Shown here: piece by piece, positions 43,188-51,112 of the stretch
How positions within the stretch are numbered: position 1 is the stretch's first letter
Layout: every line of letters starts with the position of its first letter
DNA from: Massiliimalia massiliensis
Lineage (GTDB): Bacteria; Bacillota; Clostridia; Oscillospirales; Ruminococcaceae
Assembly (NCBI RefSeq): GCF_900155615.1
Contig: NZ_FUHT01000003.1
Coordinates: 496,001 to 560,000 of the forward strand
Length of the DNA stretch: 64,000 nt
Direction: 5' to 3'
Made by a program: the position numbers and the translations under genes
The notes under the pieces: generated by a model
The model's input: the letters and a program-made list of their open reading frames with translations, nothing else
Databases searched by the model: none
Told to the model about the DNA's origin: nothing

Positions 43188-44660
43188 ATGATGAAATATG
43201 TATTATCAATAGACCAGAGTACTTCCGGTACAAAAGCGCTGCTGTTTGACTCTGCGGGAGATCTGATCGGGCGAAGCGATTTGCCGCATCGCCAGATTAT
43301 TCTCAACGACGGCTGGGTAGAGCACGATCCGAATGAGATCTATCAAAATGTGATCGGCGTGGTAAAAGATGTAATCGAGAAATCGGATATCAATAAAGAC
43401 AATATTGTCTGCGCAGGGGTATCTAACCAGCGCGAAACGGTGATGGCCTGGGACAACCAGACGGGGGAGCCGGTTTATAATGCGATTGTTTGGCAGTGCG
43501 CGCGCGCGGAGGATATCTGCGAACGCTTAAAGGATTCTGCGGAAACAGTGCGGATGGCAACCGGGATGAATCTGTCCCCGTATTTTTCGGCCGCCAAGCT
43601 GTCGTGGATTCTGGAAAATGTTGACGGTGTCCGTGAGAAGGCGCGGCGCGGAGAAATCAATTGCGGAACCATGGATAGCTGGGTTGTTTATAAGCTGACA
43701 AAAGGCGCTTCCTTTAAAACTGACTATTCCAATGCTTCGCGGACGCAGCTTTTTAATATCTCTACTCTGTCCTGGGACGACGAAGTCCGGAAGATTTTTG
43801 GAGTACAGGATGTAAAGCTGCCGGAAGTCTGTGATGCAAACGCAGATTACGGTATGACTGATTTTGACGGTTTCCTAAATGCGCCGGTTCCGATTCGTGG
43901 CGTGCTGGGTGATTCCCATGGCGCGCTTTGCGGGCATGGCTGCCGGGAGCCTGGAATGATCAAAGCCACGTATGGCACCGGGACGTCTGTTATGATGAAC
44001 ATTGGCGAAAAGCCGGTGTTCAGCAAAAACGGATTGGTAACTTCTTTGGCATGGGGGATTGACGGAAAGGTTAATTACGTGCTGGAAGGGAATATCAACT
44101 ACAGTGGTGCGGTGATGAAGTGGGTTGTGGAAGACTTAAAGCTGATCGACTCACCAAAGGAAAGCGGGCCGCTTGCAATGCAGGCGAATCCGGAGGATAC
44201 CACCTATCTGGTACCTGCGTTTACCGGACTTGGAGCGCCTTACTGGGTCAGCCGGGCAAAAGCGATGATCTGCGGGATGACAAGGAATACCGGGAAAGCG
44301 GAAATTGTCAGGGCTGCGGAGGAATGTATTGCCTATCAGATTACTGATATCCTGCGGATTATGAGTGAGGAAGCAGGCGTTGATATCCAGGAATTGCGGG
44401 TTGATGGAGGAGCGACCAAAGACCAGTATTTAATGCAGTTCCAGAGCGATATGCTTGGAATCCCGGTGCGGATCCCCGGTATGAATGAACTCAGCGGGGT
44501 GGGTCCGGCTTACTTGGCCGGAATCGCCATGGGTGTGTATGACGCTTCTATCTTTGACCGGATGGAACGCACTGAATATACACCGAAAATGAGTGATGAA
44601 ACGAGAGACAAGCGCTATTCCGGATGGAAGGCGGCTGTCGGACTCGTCTTATCAAAATAG
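43188..44660 (+). CDS. FGGY family carbohydrate kinase, candidate D-apulose kinase
   Basis: A 490-residue sugar kinase with the two-domain FGGY fold, closest in appearance to glycerol kinase (SIDQSTSGTKALLFDSAG at the N-terminus, YGTGTSVMMNIGE phosphate loop and GGATKDQYLMQFQSDMLGIPV near 400). The glycerol-kinase-like look fits short or branched substrates. Lying directly behind a split transketolase, it most likely phosphorylates the ketose made by the isomerase at 39973. In the described apiose route that is D-apulose (AplK). The exact substrate is inferred. Start ATG 43188 or 43191. Confidence 0.87.
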   Translation: MMKYVLSIDQSTSGTKALLFDSAGDLIGRSDLPHRQIILNDGWVEHDPNEIYQNVIGVVKDVIEKSDINKDNIVCAGVSNQRETVMAWDNQTGEPVYNAIVWQCARAEDICERLKDSAETVRMATGMNLSPYFSAAKLSWILENVDGVREKARRGEINCGTMDSWVVYKLTKGASFKTDYSNASRTQLFNISTLSWDDEVRKIFGVQDVKLPEVCDANADYGMTDFDGFLNAPVPIRGVLGDSHGALCGHGCREPGMIKATYGTGTSVMMNIGEKPVFSKNGLVTSLAWGIDGKVNYVLEGNINYSGAVMKWVVEDLKLIDSPKESGPLAMQANPEDTTYLVPAFTGLGAPYWVSRAKAMICGMTRNTGKAEIVRAAEECIAYQITDILRIMSEEAGVDIQELRVDGGATKDQYLMQFQSDMLGIPVRIPGMNELSGVGPAYLAGIAMGVYDASIFDRMERTEYTPKMSDETRDKRYSGWKAAVGLVLSK

Positions 44661-44732
44661 AGCACAGGCCTGTTTTAACAGGTTTGTGACACGTCAAATG
44701 CAGGGAAACCTGTAGAATAAGGAGGAAATTTT

Positions 44733-46127
44733 ATGAAAAAGGCAAAAAGACTATTAGCTGTAGTGCTCTCCGCGCTCATGACTAGTACGCTGATTGCTAG
44801 CTGCGGCGAAAGCGGCGGCGGCAATACAAGTGGAAATGCTGGCGGCGGAAATGGCGCAGATTCAGGGAAAACTGTTGAAATCAGACTGCTGTCCGGTTGG
44901 ACGACATCTGGTGAAAACGTATCTCCTGACTCTGTTCTGTACAACAAAAAAATTGATGAATTTAATGCAGAAAATAACGGCGTTAAAATTATCAATGAAC
45001 CATCTGCTGGTGACGATAAGCGTAACAAAGCAAGACTTGATGTTACTGCAAACAACGCTTGTGACATCTGGCACTTCTGGGGCGGTTCCATCCTGAACGA
45101 CTATGTTGCAGAAGGCGTTCTGGCTGACTGCGACGCTTACTTTGCAGAATCTGAAAAGGTTAAAAAAGAAGACTATGCTCAGGAATACATTGATTTCGAC
45201 GTAATCGACGGGGTAAACTATGGTGTTCCGTTCACACTGGCGGTCAGCGTATTCATGGTCAACAAAGATATCTTTGCTGAATGCGGTTTGACAGAAGCTG
45301 ATTATCCGAAAACTGTTTCCGACCTGAAGAAAGTTTCCAAGATTATCTCCGACAAGGGATATGCTGCTACTAACGTTGGCTCGAAGGGTGGTAACCCGTC
45401 CCACTTCTGGTTCTCCGACTATGTTGTTCAGCAGGAAGGCGGTAAGGAAGCAATCGAAGATATGCTGACAAGCTATCAGTTCGATACTCCGCAGAACAGA
45501 AAAGCGATGGAAGTTATGGCAGACATGGCTGCAAGCAAAGTATTCCCGTCTGACACAATGGCAAACGGCGACTGGTCTCCTTCCTTCGAACTGTTCATCC
45601 AGGGCAAAGCTGGTATGTGCTACACCTTTAACTGGATGTTCACACAGTTCCCAGAAGAAATGCTTGACAAAGTTGAAATCATCCCTGTTCCGGCATTAGA
45701 TGACGGCGACATCAGCACCTCTACCTTCCAGGAAGGCTGGATCAACGACGCAAACGTTATGCTGAAAAAATCCTGGGACGATCCGGAAAAACACGATGCA
45801 GTAATTAAAGCGTTTGACTTTATTAACTGGGATATCCCGGTAGCTGGTGCGGAAGCTGGCGCTATCGTTTCTCCGAACAGCAGAATCACAGAGTCTATCG
45901 ACTACTCTAACGGCGAATTCGGCCTGCTTGGCGAAGTAATGCAGTGGAGAGTTGAAAACGACATCACTGGCCGTCCGAACCACTGGGCAAACTGTGCAAA
46001 CGGCGACCTGCAGGCATTCTATCAGTCAACTCTGGACGAAGTTTGGGCTGGTTCTATTTCTGCTGATGAAGCTATGACTAAGATTCAGAAGAAATTTGAC
46101 GAAGAGAAAGCAAAAGCTGGAGCATAA
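44733..46127 (+). CDS. Extracellular sugar-binding lipoprotein (apiose-locus ABC transporter)
   Basis: A 464-residue family 1 solute-binding protein. The lipoprotein signal ends ASC (Cys24), followed by a Gly/Ser/Asn-rich tether, then the binding fold starting VEIRLLSGWTTSG. Codon choice here is noticeably more uniform than in neighbours, with repeated GAA, AAA, CTG, AAC and GCA, as in highly expressed genes. AAGGAGGAAATTTT ribosome site. Two permeases follow after 300 structured bases. No ATPase gene is present. It probably captures an apiose-containing glycoside or oligosaccharide. Confidence 0.92.
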   Translation: MKKAKRLLAVVLSALMTSTLIASCGESGGGNTSGNAGGGNGADSGKTVEIRLLSGWTTSGENVSPDSVLYNKKIDEFNAENNGVKIINEPSAGDDKRNKARLDVTANNACDIWHFWGGSILNDYVAEGVLADCDAYFAESEKVKKEDYAQEYIDFDVIDGVNYGVPFTLAVSVFMVNKDIFAECGLTEADYPKTVSDLKKVSKIISDKGYAATNVGSKGGNPSHFWFSDYVVQQEGGKEAIEDMLTSYQFDTPQNRKAMEVMADMAASKVFPSDTMANGDWSPSFELFIQGKAGMCYTFNWMFTQFPEEMLDKVEIIPVPALDDGDISTSTFQEGWINDANVMLKKSWDDPEKHDAVIKAFDFINWDIPVAGAEAGAIVSPNSRITESIDYSNGEFGLLGEVMQWRVENDITGRPNHWANCANGDLQAFYQSTLDEVWAGSISADEAMTKIQKKFDEEKAKAGA

Positions 46128-46165
46128 TCCAATTTGATTTGGATGAAAACGAATGGGTTTGTCCG

Positions 46166-46257
46166 ATAAGGCGTACTTTTCCGTTCTTAAAAAAGGGCAT
46201 AAAAAAACCCCCTATTAAGGGCGGGGCTACATAGGTTATTGTTGACTGAAAAAGTAC
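46166..46257. repeat. Structured dispersed repeat, copy B
   Basis: Matches copy A at 5771 over about 60 bases. Here the outer stem is GTACTTTT (46173-46180) with AAAAGTAC (46250-46257), different in sequence from copy A but in the equivalent place, so the paired structure is kept although bases changed. Confidence 0.55.
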
Positions 46258-46262
46258 AGTTT

Positions 46263-46387
46263 AACTTGGCAGGAGGGCCGGAATTCGGCTCTCCCGTCAG
46301 TTAATAAAAAACCGGCCCGTGGTTATAATTTTTAAGCATTGTATTTCCTGGTAGATAGAATATTTAAAAATGATAATCACGGGTCGG
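46263..46387. promoter_or_regulatory. Two long hairpins between binding protein and permeases
   Basis: First hairpin: GGAGGGCCG (46272-46280), loop GAATT, CGGCTCTCC (46286-46294), with AACT/AGTT outer pairs. Second: a 24-bp imperfect inverted repeat, CCGGCCCGTGGTTAT (46312-46326) onward against ATAATCACGGGTCGG (46373-46387), continuing into complementary A/T runs, with two wobble pairs and one mismatch around a 28-base loop. Neither has a good T tract. They probably protect or partially attenuate the mRNA so that the binding protein exceeds the permeases. No gene lies in 46128-46426. Confidence 0.55.
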
Positions 46388-46426
46388 GGTCATTTCTTCC
46401 CATTCTAAAAATAGCGGGGTGAATTT

Positions 46427-47302
46427 ATGGATTATTTGAGAAAAAAATGGTATCGTTCCCTGATTTTTGTGATTCCGGCGTTGGTGATTTATTTAATCAT
46501 GGTAATCATTCCAATCGGTCAGGCGATTTATTATTCGTTATGTGATTGGAATGGGATTTCAACGCCGACTTTTTTGGGATTTGAGAACTATATTACAATG
46601 TTTACTAATCCTGACTTTGGTACAGTTATTAAAAATACAGTGATCAGCACTATTTTGGCATTGCTGATCCAGCCGACCGTTGCGTTGGTTTTTGCGTTTA
46701 TGATTTACCGCTGCGCAGAAAAGGCACAGAAGGTTTATCGTGTACTGGTTTTCCTGCCGGCGGTTGTCGCGGCGGCTTCGATTTCATTGATGTTTACTTT
46801 GCTGTTTAACTCTGAAATTGGACCGGTTAACCAGATATTGACCTCATTAGGAGTACAGAACCCGCCGAACTGGCTGTCTGATGCCAAGATTGTTCTGTAT
46901 TCTGTTATCACGCCGATGATTTATCAGTTTATCGGATATTATGTCGTTATCCTGCTTGCCGGGATGCAGTCCCTGCCGGAAGACATCTTTGAGAGCGCTG
47001 CTTTGGACGGTGCGAATGTTGTCCAGGTATTCTGGAAGATTGTTGTTCCGACCCAGGCAGAAACCATCATTATGTGCTGTGTTCTGATTATCGGCGGCGC
47101 GATGAAGGCGTTTGAGCATTCCTATATCATGACATGGGGCGGTCCGGGGGTTGCTTCTTCTTTCCTGGGCGTTTACATGTACAATACCACCTTCCAGGGC
47201 GGTAAATTTGGAATGGGTAGTGCGATCTCGATTGTAATCATGGTCTTGGCAGTAACATTTGCGATCCTGCTGAAGAAATTCGGCCGCAAATTTGAATATT
47301 AA
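46427..47302 (+). CDS. Sugar ABC transporter permease (MalF/UgpA type)
   Basis: A 291-residue six-helix subunit. The EAA loop reads FESAALDGANVVQVFWKIVVP, and SFLGVYMYNTTFQGGKFGMGSA precedes the last helix, as in UgpA-like permeases. It lies 18 bases before the second permease. It forms the channel with that protein and takes substrate from the lipoprotein at 44733. Its energising ATPase must be encoded elsewhere. Confidence 0.92.
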   Translation: MDYLRKKWYRSLIFVIPALVIYLIMVIIPIGQAIYYSLCDWNGISTPTFLGFENYITMFTNPDFGTVIKNTVISTILALLIQPTVALVFAFMIYRCAEKAQKVYRVLVFLPAVVAAASISLMFTLLFNSEIGPVNQILTSLGVQNPPNWLSDAKIVLYSVITPMIYQFIGYYVVILLAGMQSLPEDIFESAALDGANVVQVFWKIVVPTQAETIIMCCVLIIGGAMKAFEHSYIMTWGGPGVASSFLGVYMYNTTFQGGKFGMGSAISIVIMVLAVTFAILLKKFGRKFEY

Positions 47303-47320
47303 TCGGAGGAGGGTATTGAT

Positions 47321-48169
47321 ATGAAAGGACAAATCAAATCTACATCTCCTGCGATGCAAAAAGCAGGTACAATTGCAAAATATGTTGTACTCTCAATCTG
47401 GAGTATTATCACCTTGTTCCCGGTAGTCTGGGTATTTATGACCGCATTCAAGGATAATGGGCAGATCTTTGTAAACCCGTTTGCACTTCCGAATCCCGCG
47501 GTTCCGTCCAACCTGACCGAGGTATTTAAAGCGGTAAACTTTGGAAATACTTTCTTGAATTCTCTTATCTTTTCCGCTAGTACGGTAGTCATTATTTTGG
47601 TTATCACTTCTATGTCCGGTTATTACTGTGCCAAATTGACCCGGGGAATGAAAATGTATTCCTTCCTGATTCTGGGAATGATGATGCCGGCACAGACCAT
47701 CCTGATTCCTATTTTTACTACTTATGTTAAGGTAGGGATGAATAATACCCGAATCGGGTTGATTCTGATGTATGTTGGAATGAATATCGCGTTCGGTACG
47801 TTCATTTTGACTGGATTTATGAAGGGCGTCCCGGATGCTGTGATCGAATCCGGCGTTATTGACGGCGCAAGCTCTCTGCGCGCTTTCTTCAGCCTGGTTA
47901 TCCCGATGGCGAAGCCCGGTCTTGCGACTGTCGGAACCTTCGTTTTTCTGAATACGTGGAACGACTTCCTGGTTGCATTTATTATGGCTACCGATGTGAA
48001 GCTCCAAACGCTAAACCTGGCGTGTTATCAATTGAGGGGCGTTTATTCAAGCGACTACGGCTTGTTGAGCGCGGGATGCGTTGTGTTAATGACTCCTGCG
48101 ATTATCATCTTTATTGTTTTCCAGGAACAGGTTATCAAAGGCTTGACCGCGGGTGCAGTAAAAGGTTAA
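47321..48169 (+). CDS. Sugar ABC transporter permease (MalG/UgpE type)
   Basis: A 282-residue six-helix permease. The EAA loop is IESGVIDGASSLRAFFSLVIP and the C-terminus reads QEQVIKGLTAGAVKG, typical of MalG-like subunits. GGAGGAGGG ribosome site. Together with the preceding gene it completes the membrane part of the importer; the glycosidase-like gene follows after 80 bases in the same direction. Confidence 0.92.
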   Translation: MKGQIKSTSPAMQKAGTIAKYVVLSIWSIITLFPVVWVFMTAFKDNGQIFVNPFALPNPAVPSNLTEVFKAVNFGNTFLNSLIFSASTVVIILVITSMSGYYCAKLTRGMKMYSFLILGMMMPAQTILIPIFTTYVKVGMNNTRIGLILMYVGMNIAFGTFILTGFMKGVPDAVIESGVIDGASSLRAFFSLVIPMAKPGLATVGTFVFLNTWNDFLVAFIMATDVKLQTLNLACYQLRGVYSSDYGLLSAGCVVLMTPAIIIFIVFQEQVIKGLTAGAVKG

Positions 48170-48249
48170 AATGTTAGTGGGCGGCTATTACCCTGTTTTG
48201 ATCAGGGTAATGGCTGCTTCAATACACAAGAAGAAATGAGGCTCGGATT

Positions 48250-49782
48250 ATGAATACAGTAGAAAAATGGGGTGTATTTGAGGTCGCGGCAAAGGGGTAT
48301 TCCGACAAGAATCCTTTTGTTGATTATGACGTCAAAGGTACCTTTATCGGAAAAAATGAATCAGTCACTGTAGATGGCTTCTATGATGGAGACGGAACCT
48401 ATAAGGTGCGTTTTATGCCATCCTTTGAAGGCGATTATACCTATGAGATATCCGGAAGCTTTGCGGATGAGCCGGTGAAAGGTGAATTTACCGTAACAGC
48501 TCCGTCTGAGGGAAATCATGGTCCGGTTCGTGTTGCAAATACTCATCACTTTGCTTATGAGGATGGGACGCCTTACTATTCTATCGGCACCACCTGCTAT
48601 GTCTGGACTCACCAGCCGCAGGAATTGCAGGAAAAAACGCTGGAAACTCTGAGAAAAGGGTATTTCAACAAAATTCGTTTCTGCGTTTTCCCCAAGCATT
48701 ATGACTATAACCTGACGGAACCTTTGACCTATCCTTATGAAGGAACGCCGATGGACAGCTCTGTGCTGACCAAGGAAAACTTTATGGAATACGATGGAGC
48801 CTGCGAGGGCAATAACTGGGATTTTACCAGGTTTAATCCGGTTCATTTCCAGTTGTTTGAAAAACGGATTCAAGACCTGATGGATTTAGGAATTGAAGCC
48901 GATTTGATTGTGATGCATCCATATGACAGATGGGGATTTAGCGAAATGGACGCCGAGAGTGACGACCGGTACTGGAAGTATGTGATTGCGCGGTTTGCGG
49001 CTTACCGCAATGTGTGGTGGAGCCTTGCCAACGAATACGACCTTTTGAAGAAAAAGACCATCGCAGACTGGGAGCGCTACGCGCAGATTATCTGTGAAAA
49101 AGATCCGTACAACCATCTGCGTTCTATCCATAACTGCATCCACTTCTATGATCACAGCCGGCCGTGGATTACTCATTGCAGCCTGCAGCGTCAGGATCGT
49201 CATAAAACTACTGAATTCACTGCCGATTATGCCGACCGTTACCAGAAACCGGTTGTTTGGGATGAAATTTGCTACGAAGGCAATATCAACCATTGTTGGG
49301 GAAACATTTCCGGGCAGGAGCTGGTGAGAAGGTTCTGGGAGGCGACTGTACGCGGCGGATATGCCGGGCATGGCGAAACTTATGTGCATCCCGACGATAT
49401 CCTTTGGTGGAGCCATGGCGGCGAACTGCACGGCGAAAGCCAGGAACGCTTTAAATTCCTGCATAAGATCCTGTGTGAAACCCCGGGCCTGGGACTAACT
49501 CCGCTGTCTATGCCGATCTTTAACAGAGGGTCCGCCTTTACCTGGGACGATCAGGTGGCAGTTCCCTGCGATGTCGGTTATCGTGGGACTTATTATCTGA
49601 TTTATTTTGGAGTGTTCCGTCCTGCTTTCCGGGAGTACCACCTGGATGATATCAACGAATATGAGGTGGAAGTAATCGACACCTGGGATATGACGATTGA
49701 AAAGGCAGGAACCTTCAAGGGGAAATTCCGTGTAGAACTGCCGGGTAAAGAATATATGGCAATCCGTATCCGGAAGGTTTGA
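48250..49782 (+). CDS. Apiosidase-like glycosidase (DUF5060-DUF4038-DUF5605)
   Basis: A 510-residue cytosolic protein. An N-terminal beta domain (about 1-95; starts EKWGVFEVAAKGYSD, DUF5060) leads to a TIM barrel of the DUF4038/apiosidase-like family (about 96-420) and a C-terminal beta domain. Candidate catalytic residues are Glu262 in SLANEYD and Glu339 in VVWDEICYEG, at the strand-4 and strand-7 positions expected for a retaining glycosidase. The founding characterised DUF4038 enzymes (GH140) release D-apiose from rhamnogalacturonan II. No signal peptide, so it would act on imported glycosides. It closes the isomerase-transketolase-kinase-ABC locus. Fold and family are confident, the sugar is inferred. 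Confidence 0.82.
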   Translation: MNTVEKWGVFEVAAKGYSDKNPFVDYDVKGTFIGKNESVTVDGFYDGDGTYKVRFMPSFEGDYTYEISGSFADEPVKGEFTVTAPSEGNHGPVRVANTHHFAYEDGTPYYSIGTTCYVWTHQPQELQEKTLETLRKGYFNKIRFCVFPKHYDYNLTEPLTYPYEGTPMDSSVLTKENFMEYDGACEGNNWDFTRFNPVHFQLFEKRIQDLMDLGIEADLIVMHPYDRWGFSEMDAESDDRYWKYVIARFAAYRNVWWSLANEYDLLKKKTIADWERYAQIICEKDPYNHLRSIHNCIHFYDHSRPWITHCSLQRQDRHKTTEFTADYADRYQKPVVWDEICYEGNINHCWGNISGQELVRRFWEATVRGGYAGHGETYVHPDDILWWSHGGELHGESQERFKFLHKILCETPGLGLTPLSMPIFNRGSAFTWDDQVAVPCDVGYRGTYYLIYFGVFRPAFREYHLDDINEYEVEVIDTWDMTIEKAGTFKGKFRVELPGKEYMAIRIRKV

Positions 49783-49841
49783 TTATTTATTCGATCTCGG
49801 TTGGGACAGGATTTACCATTCTGACCGGTTCATAAATTCAC

Positions 49842-49885
49842 AAAAGCAAAGGGCAGGCAACCTAAGTTGCCTGCCCTTTGCTTTT
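49842..49885. terminator. Bidirectional terminator between the glycosidase and epimerase genes
   Basis: Twenty-bp perfect stem (49842-49861 with 49866-49885) around CTAA. The stop codon of the minus-strand epimerase gene lies at its edge. Confidence 0.92.
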
Positions 49886-50876
49886 ACGCTTTATTTTGGT
49901 ACGCCTCAATTAACTTGTCTTCATAGGATGGCAGGGATAAATCGTCGTATTTTCCTTCATTATATGCAATAAACTCAGCAACGGATTCCTGCATACTTTT
50001 TTCCCATCGAAAATCCGGGAAAAAGCGTTTGAATTTGGAAATATCAAAATATACGTTGTGGCGCGTCAGGTCGTTTAATAGGACGTCCTCTGTACCGGGC
50101 AGGTTGCAGCAATAGACAAAGTCGCTTGGAATATGTACGAAGCTGGGCTTTGTCTTAAGCTGGCCGGCTACAATTCTGATATAGTCGTCATAGGTGGAGA
50201 CGGTTTCGTGTGCAAGGGTAAAATCCTCGCCGATGCAGCGGGTATCCCCCGCAATGCGGGCAATCATTTTTCCGCAGTTATATGCGTTGCCCGCGTGGAT
50301 GAGAGCGGTTCCGTCACCGGGCGAAAACAGCGGTTTTCCAGCACGCAGACGCGGCACCAGAGAATAGCCACCTTCCCGGGAAAGGGCGGTGAGCAGGAAT
50401 TTGTTTCCCATAGAATAGGCGGGGCGGACAATCGTCAGAGGGAGACGCTGGCTGCCGGGCTTTTGAAAAATTTCTTCACAAAGCACCTTGTTTGCCGCAT
50501 ATTCACAGTTCGGCGCGTTCCAGCTTCCATTTTCCGGCATAGGGAGCTGAGAGAGCGGGTAGCCATAAACGTCGACAGTACTGACAAAGATATACTGTTT
50601 AACCGTATCACAGAAGGTTTTGACGGCCAGCTCCGCCTGTTCGGGGCGGAAACAGGAATAATCAATCACGATATCCGCCTTTGCCTGCTCGCGGGCAGCA
50701 GCCAGATCTGCCGGATTATCGCGGTCTCCAAAGTAAAAGGTTACCTTGCCGCCGTAACTGTCCAGGTCTTTTTTGGGATGAGTTAACGCGCAGATCGCAT
50801 GATGCTCTGCGGATAATGCCTCAATGCTGCTGGCAGAGATGTTCCCCGGAGCGCCCAACATCAAAATCCTACTCAT
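49884..50876 (-). CDS. NAD-dependent epimerase/dehydratase (extended SDR)
   Basis: A 330-residue Rossmann-fold protein. The nucleotide loop is MLGAPGNISASS (a variant of GxxGxxG), and the catalytic pair lies in EYAANK (Tyr-x-x-x-Lys) with VSTVDVYG before it. It acts on a nucleotide sugar or a free sugar derivative; no nearby gene makes nucleotide sugars, so a catabolic role is possible. It is divergent from the second sugar locus with its own promoter (50909-50937), so co-regulation through the palindrome at 51024 is likely. Confidence 0.85.
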   Translation of the reverse strand: MSRILMLGAPGNISASSIEALSAEHHAICALTHPKKDLDSYGGKVTFYFGDRDNPADLAAAREQAKADIVIDYSCFRPEQAELAVKTFCDTVKQYIFVSTVDVYGYPLSQLPMPENGSWNAPNCEYAANKVLCEEIFQKPGSQRLPLTIVRPAYSMGNKFLLTALSREGGYSLVPRLRAGKPLFSPGDGTALIHAGNAYNCGKMIARIAGDTRCIGEDFTLAHETVSTYDDYIRIVAGQLKTKPSFVHIPSDFVYCCNLPGTEDVLLNDLTRHNVYFDISKFKRFFPDFRWEKSMQESVAEFIAYNEGKYDDLSLPSYEDKLIEAYQNKA

Positions 50877-50908
50877 AAAAAATCCTCGCTTTCTTATCCT
50901 TTATTTTC

Positions 50909-50937
50909 ATTTTACTATATAGAATATAAAAATTCAA
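50909..50937 (-). promoter_or_regulatory. Promoter of the epimerase gene
   Basis: Minus strand TTGAAT (50937-50932), 17 bp, TAAAAT (50914-50909), about 35 bases before the start codon. Confidence 0.75.
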
Positions 50938-51023
50938 GCTTTATTTTCGAAAAGATCACAAAAGGGATATCCAGAAATATGCGCAGATTAATGGTGGAAA
51001 GCGCCGAGAAAAATAAAATAATA

Positions 51024-51068
51024 ATATTTTCATTTTTTGTTGACAAAAATGAAAATATAGATTATAAT
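51024..51068 (+). promoter_or_regulatory. Promoter of the second sugar locus, overlapped by a long palindrome
   Basis: TTGACA (51040-51045), 17 bp, TATAAT (51063-51068). Perfect 14-base arms ATATTTTCATTTTT (51024-51037) and AAAAATGAAAATAT (51045-51058) flank a 7-base centre that includes most of the -35 box. A dimeric repressor bound here would exclude RNA polymerase. The sequence differs from the LacI palindrome at 38751, so the RpiR protein is a candidate ligand-responsive binder. Confidence 0.78.
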
Positions 51069-51112
51069 AAAATCACAGAAACTGAAAGGCAGTTATGATA
51101 AGGAGGTCTATT

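Noticed and set aside
39973-44660. L-fucose or L-arabinose catabolism
   Set aside because: The FucI/AraA-fold isomerase is not accompanied by fuculokinase/aldolase or ribulokinase/epimerase; a split transketolase and glycerol-kinase-like FGGY protein fit apiose better.
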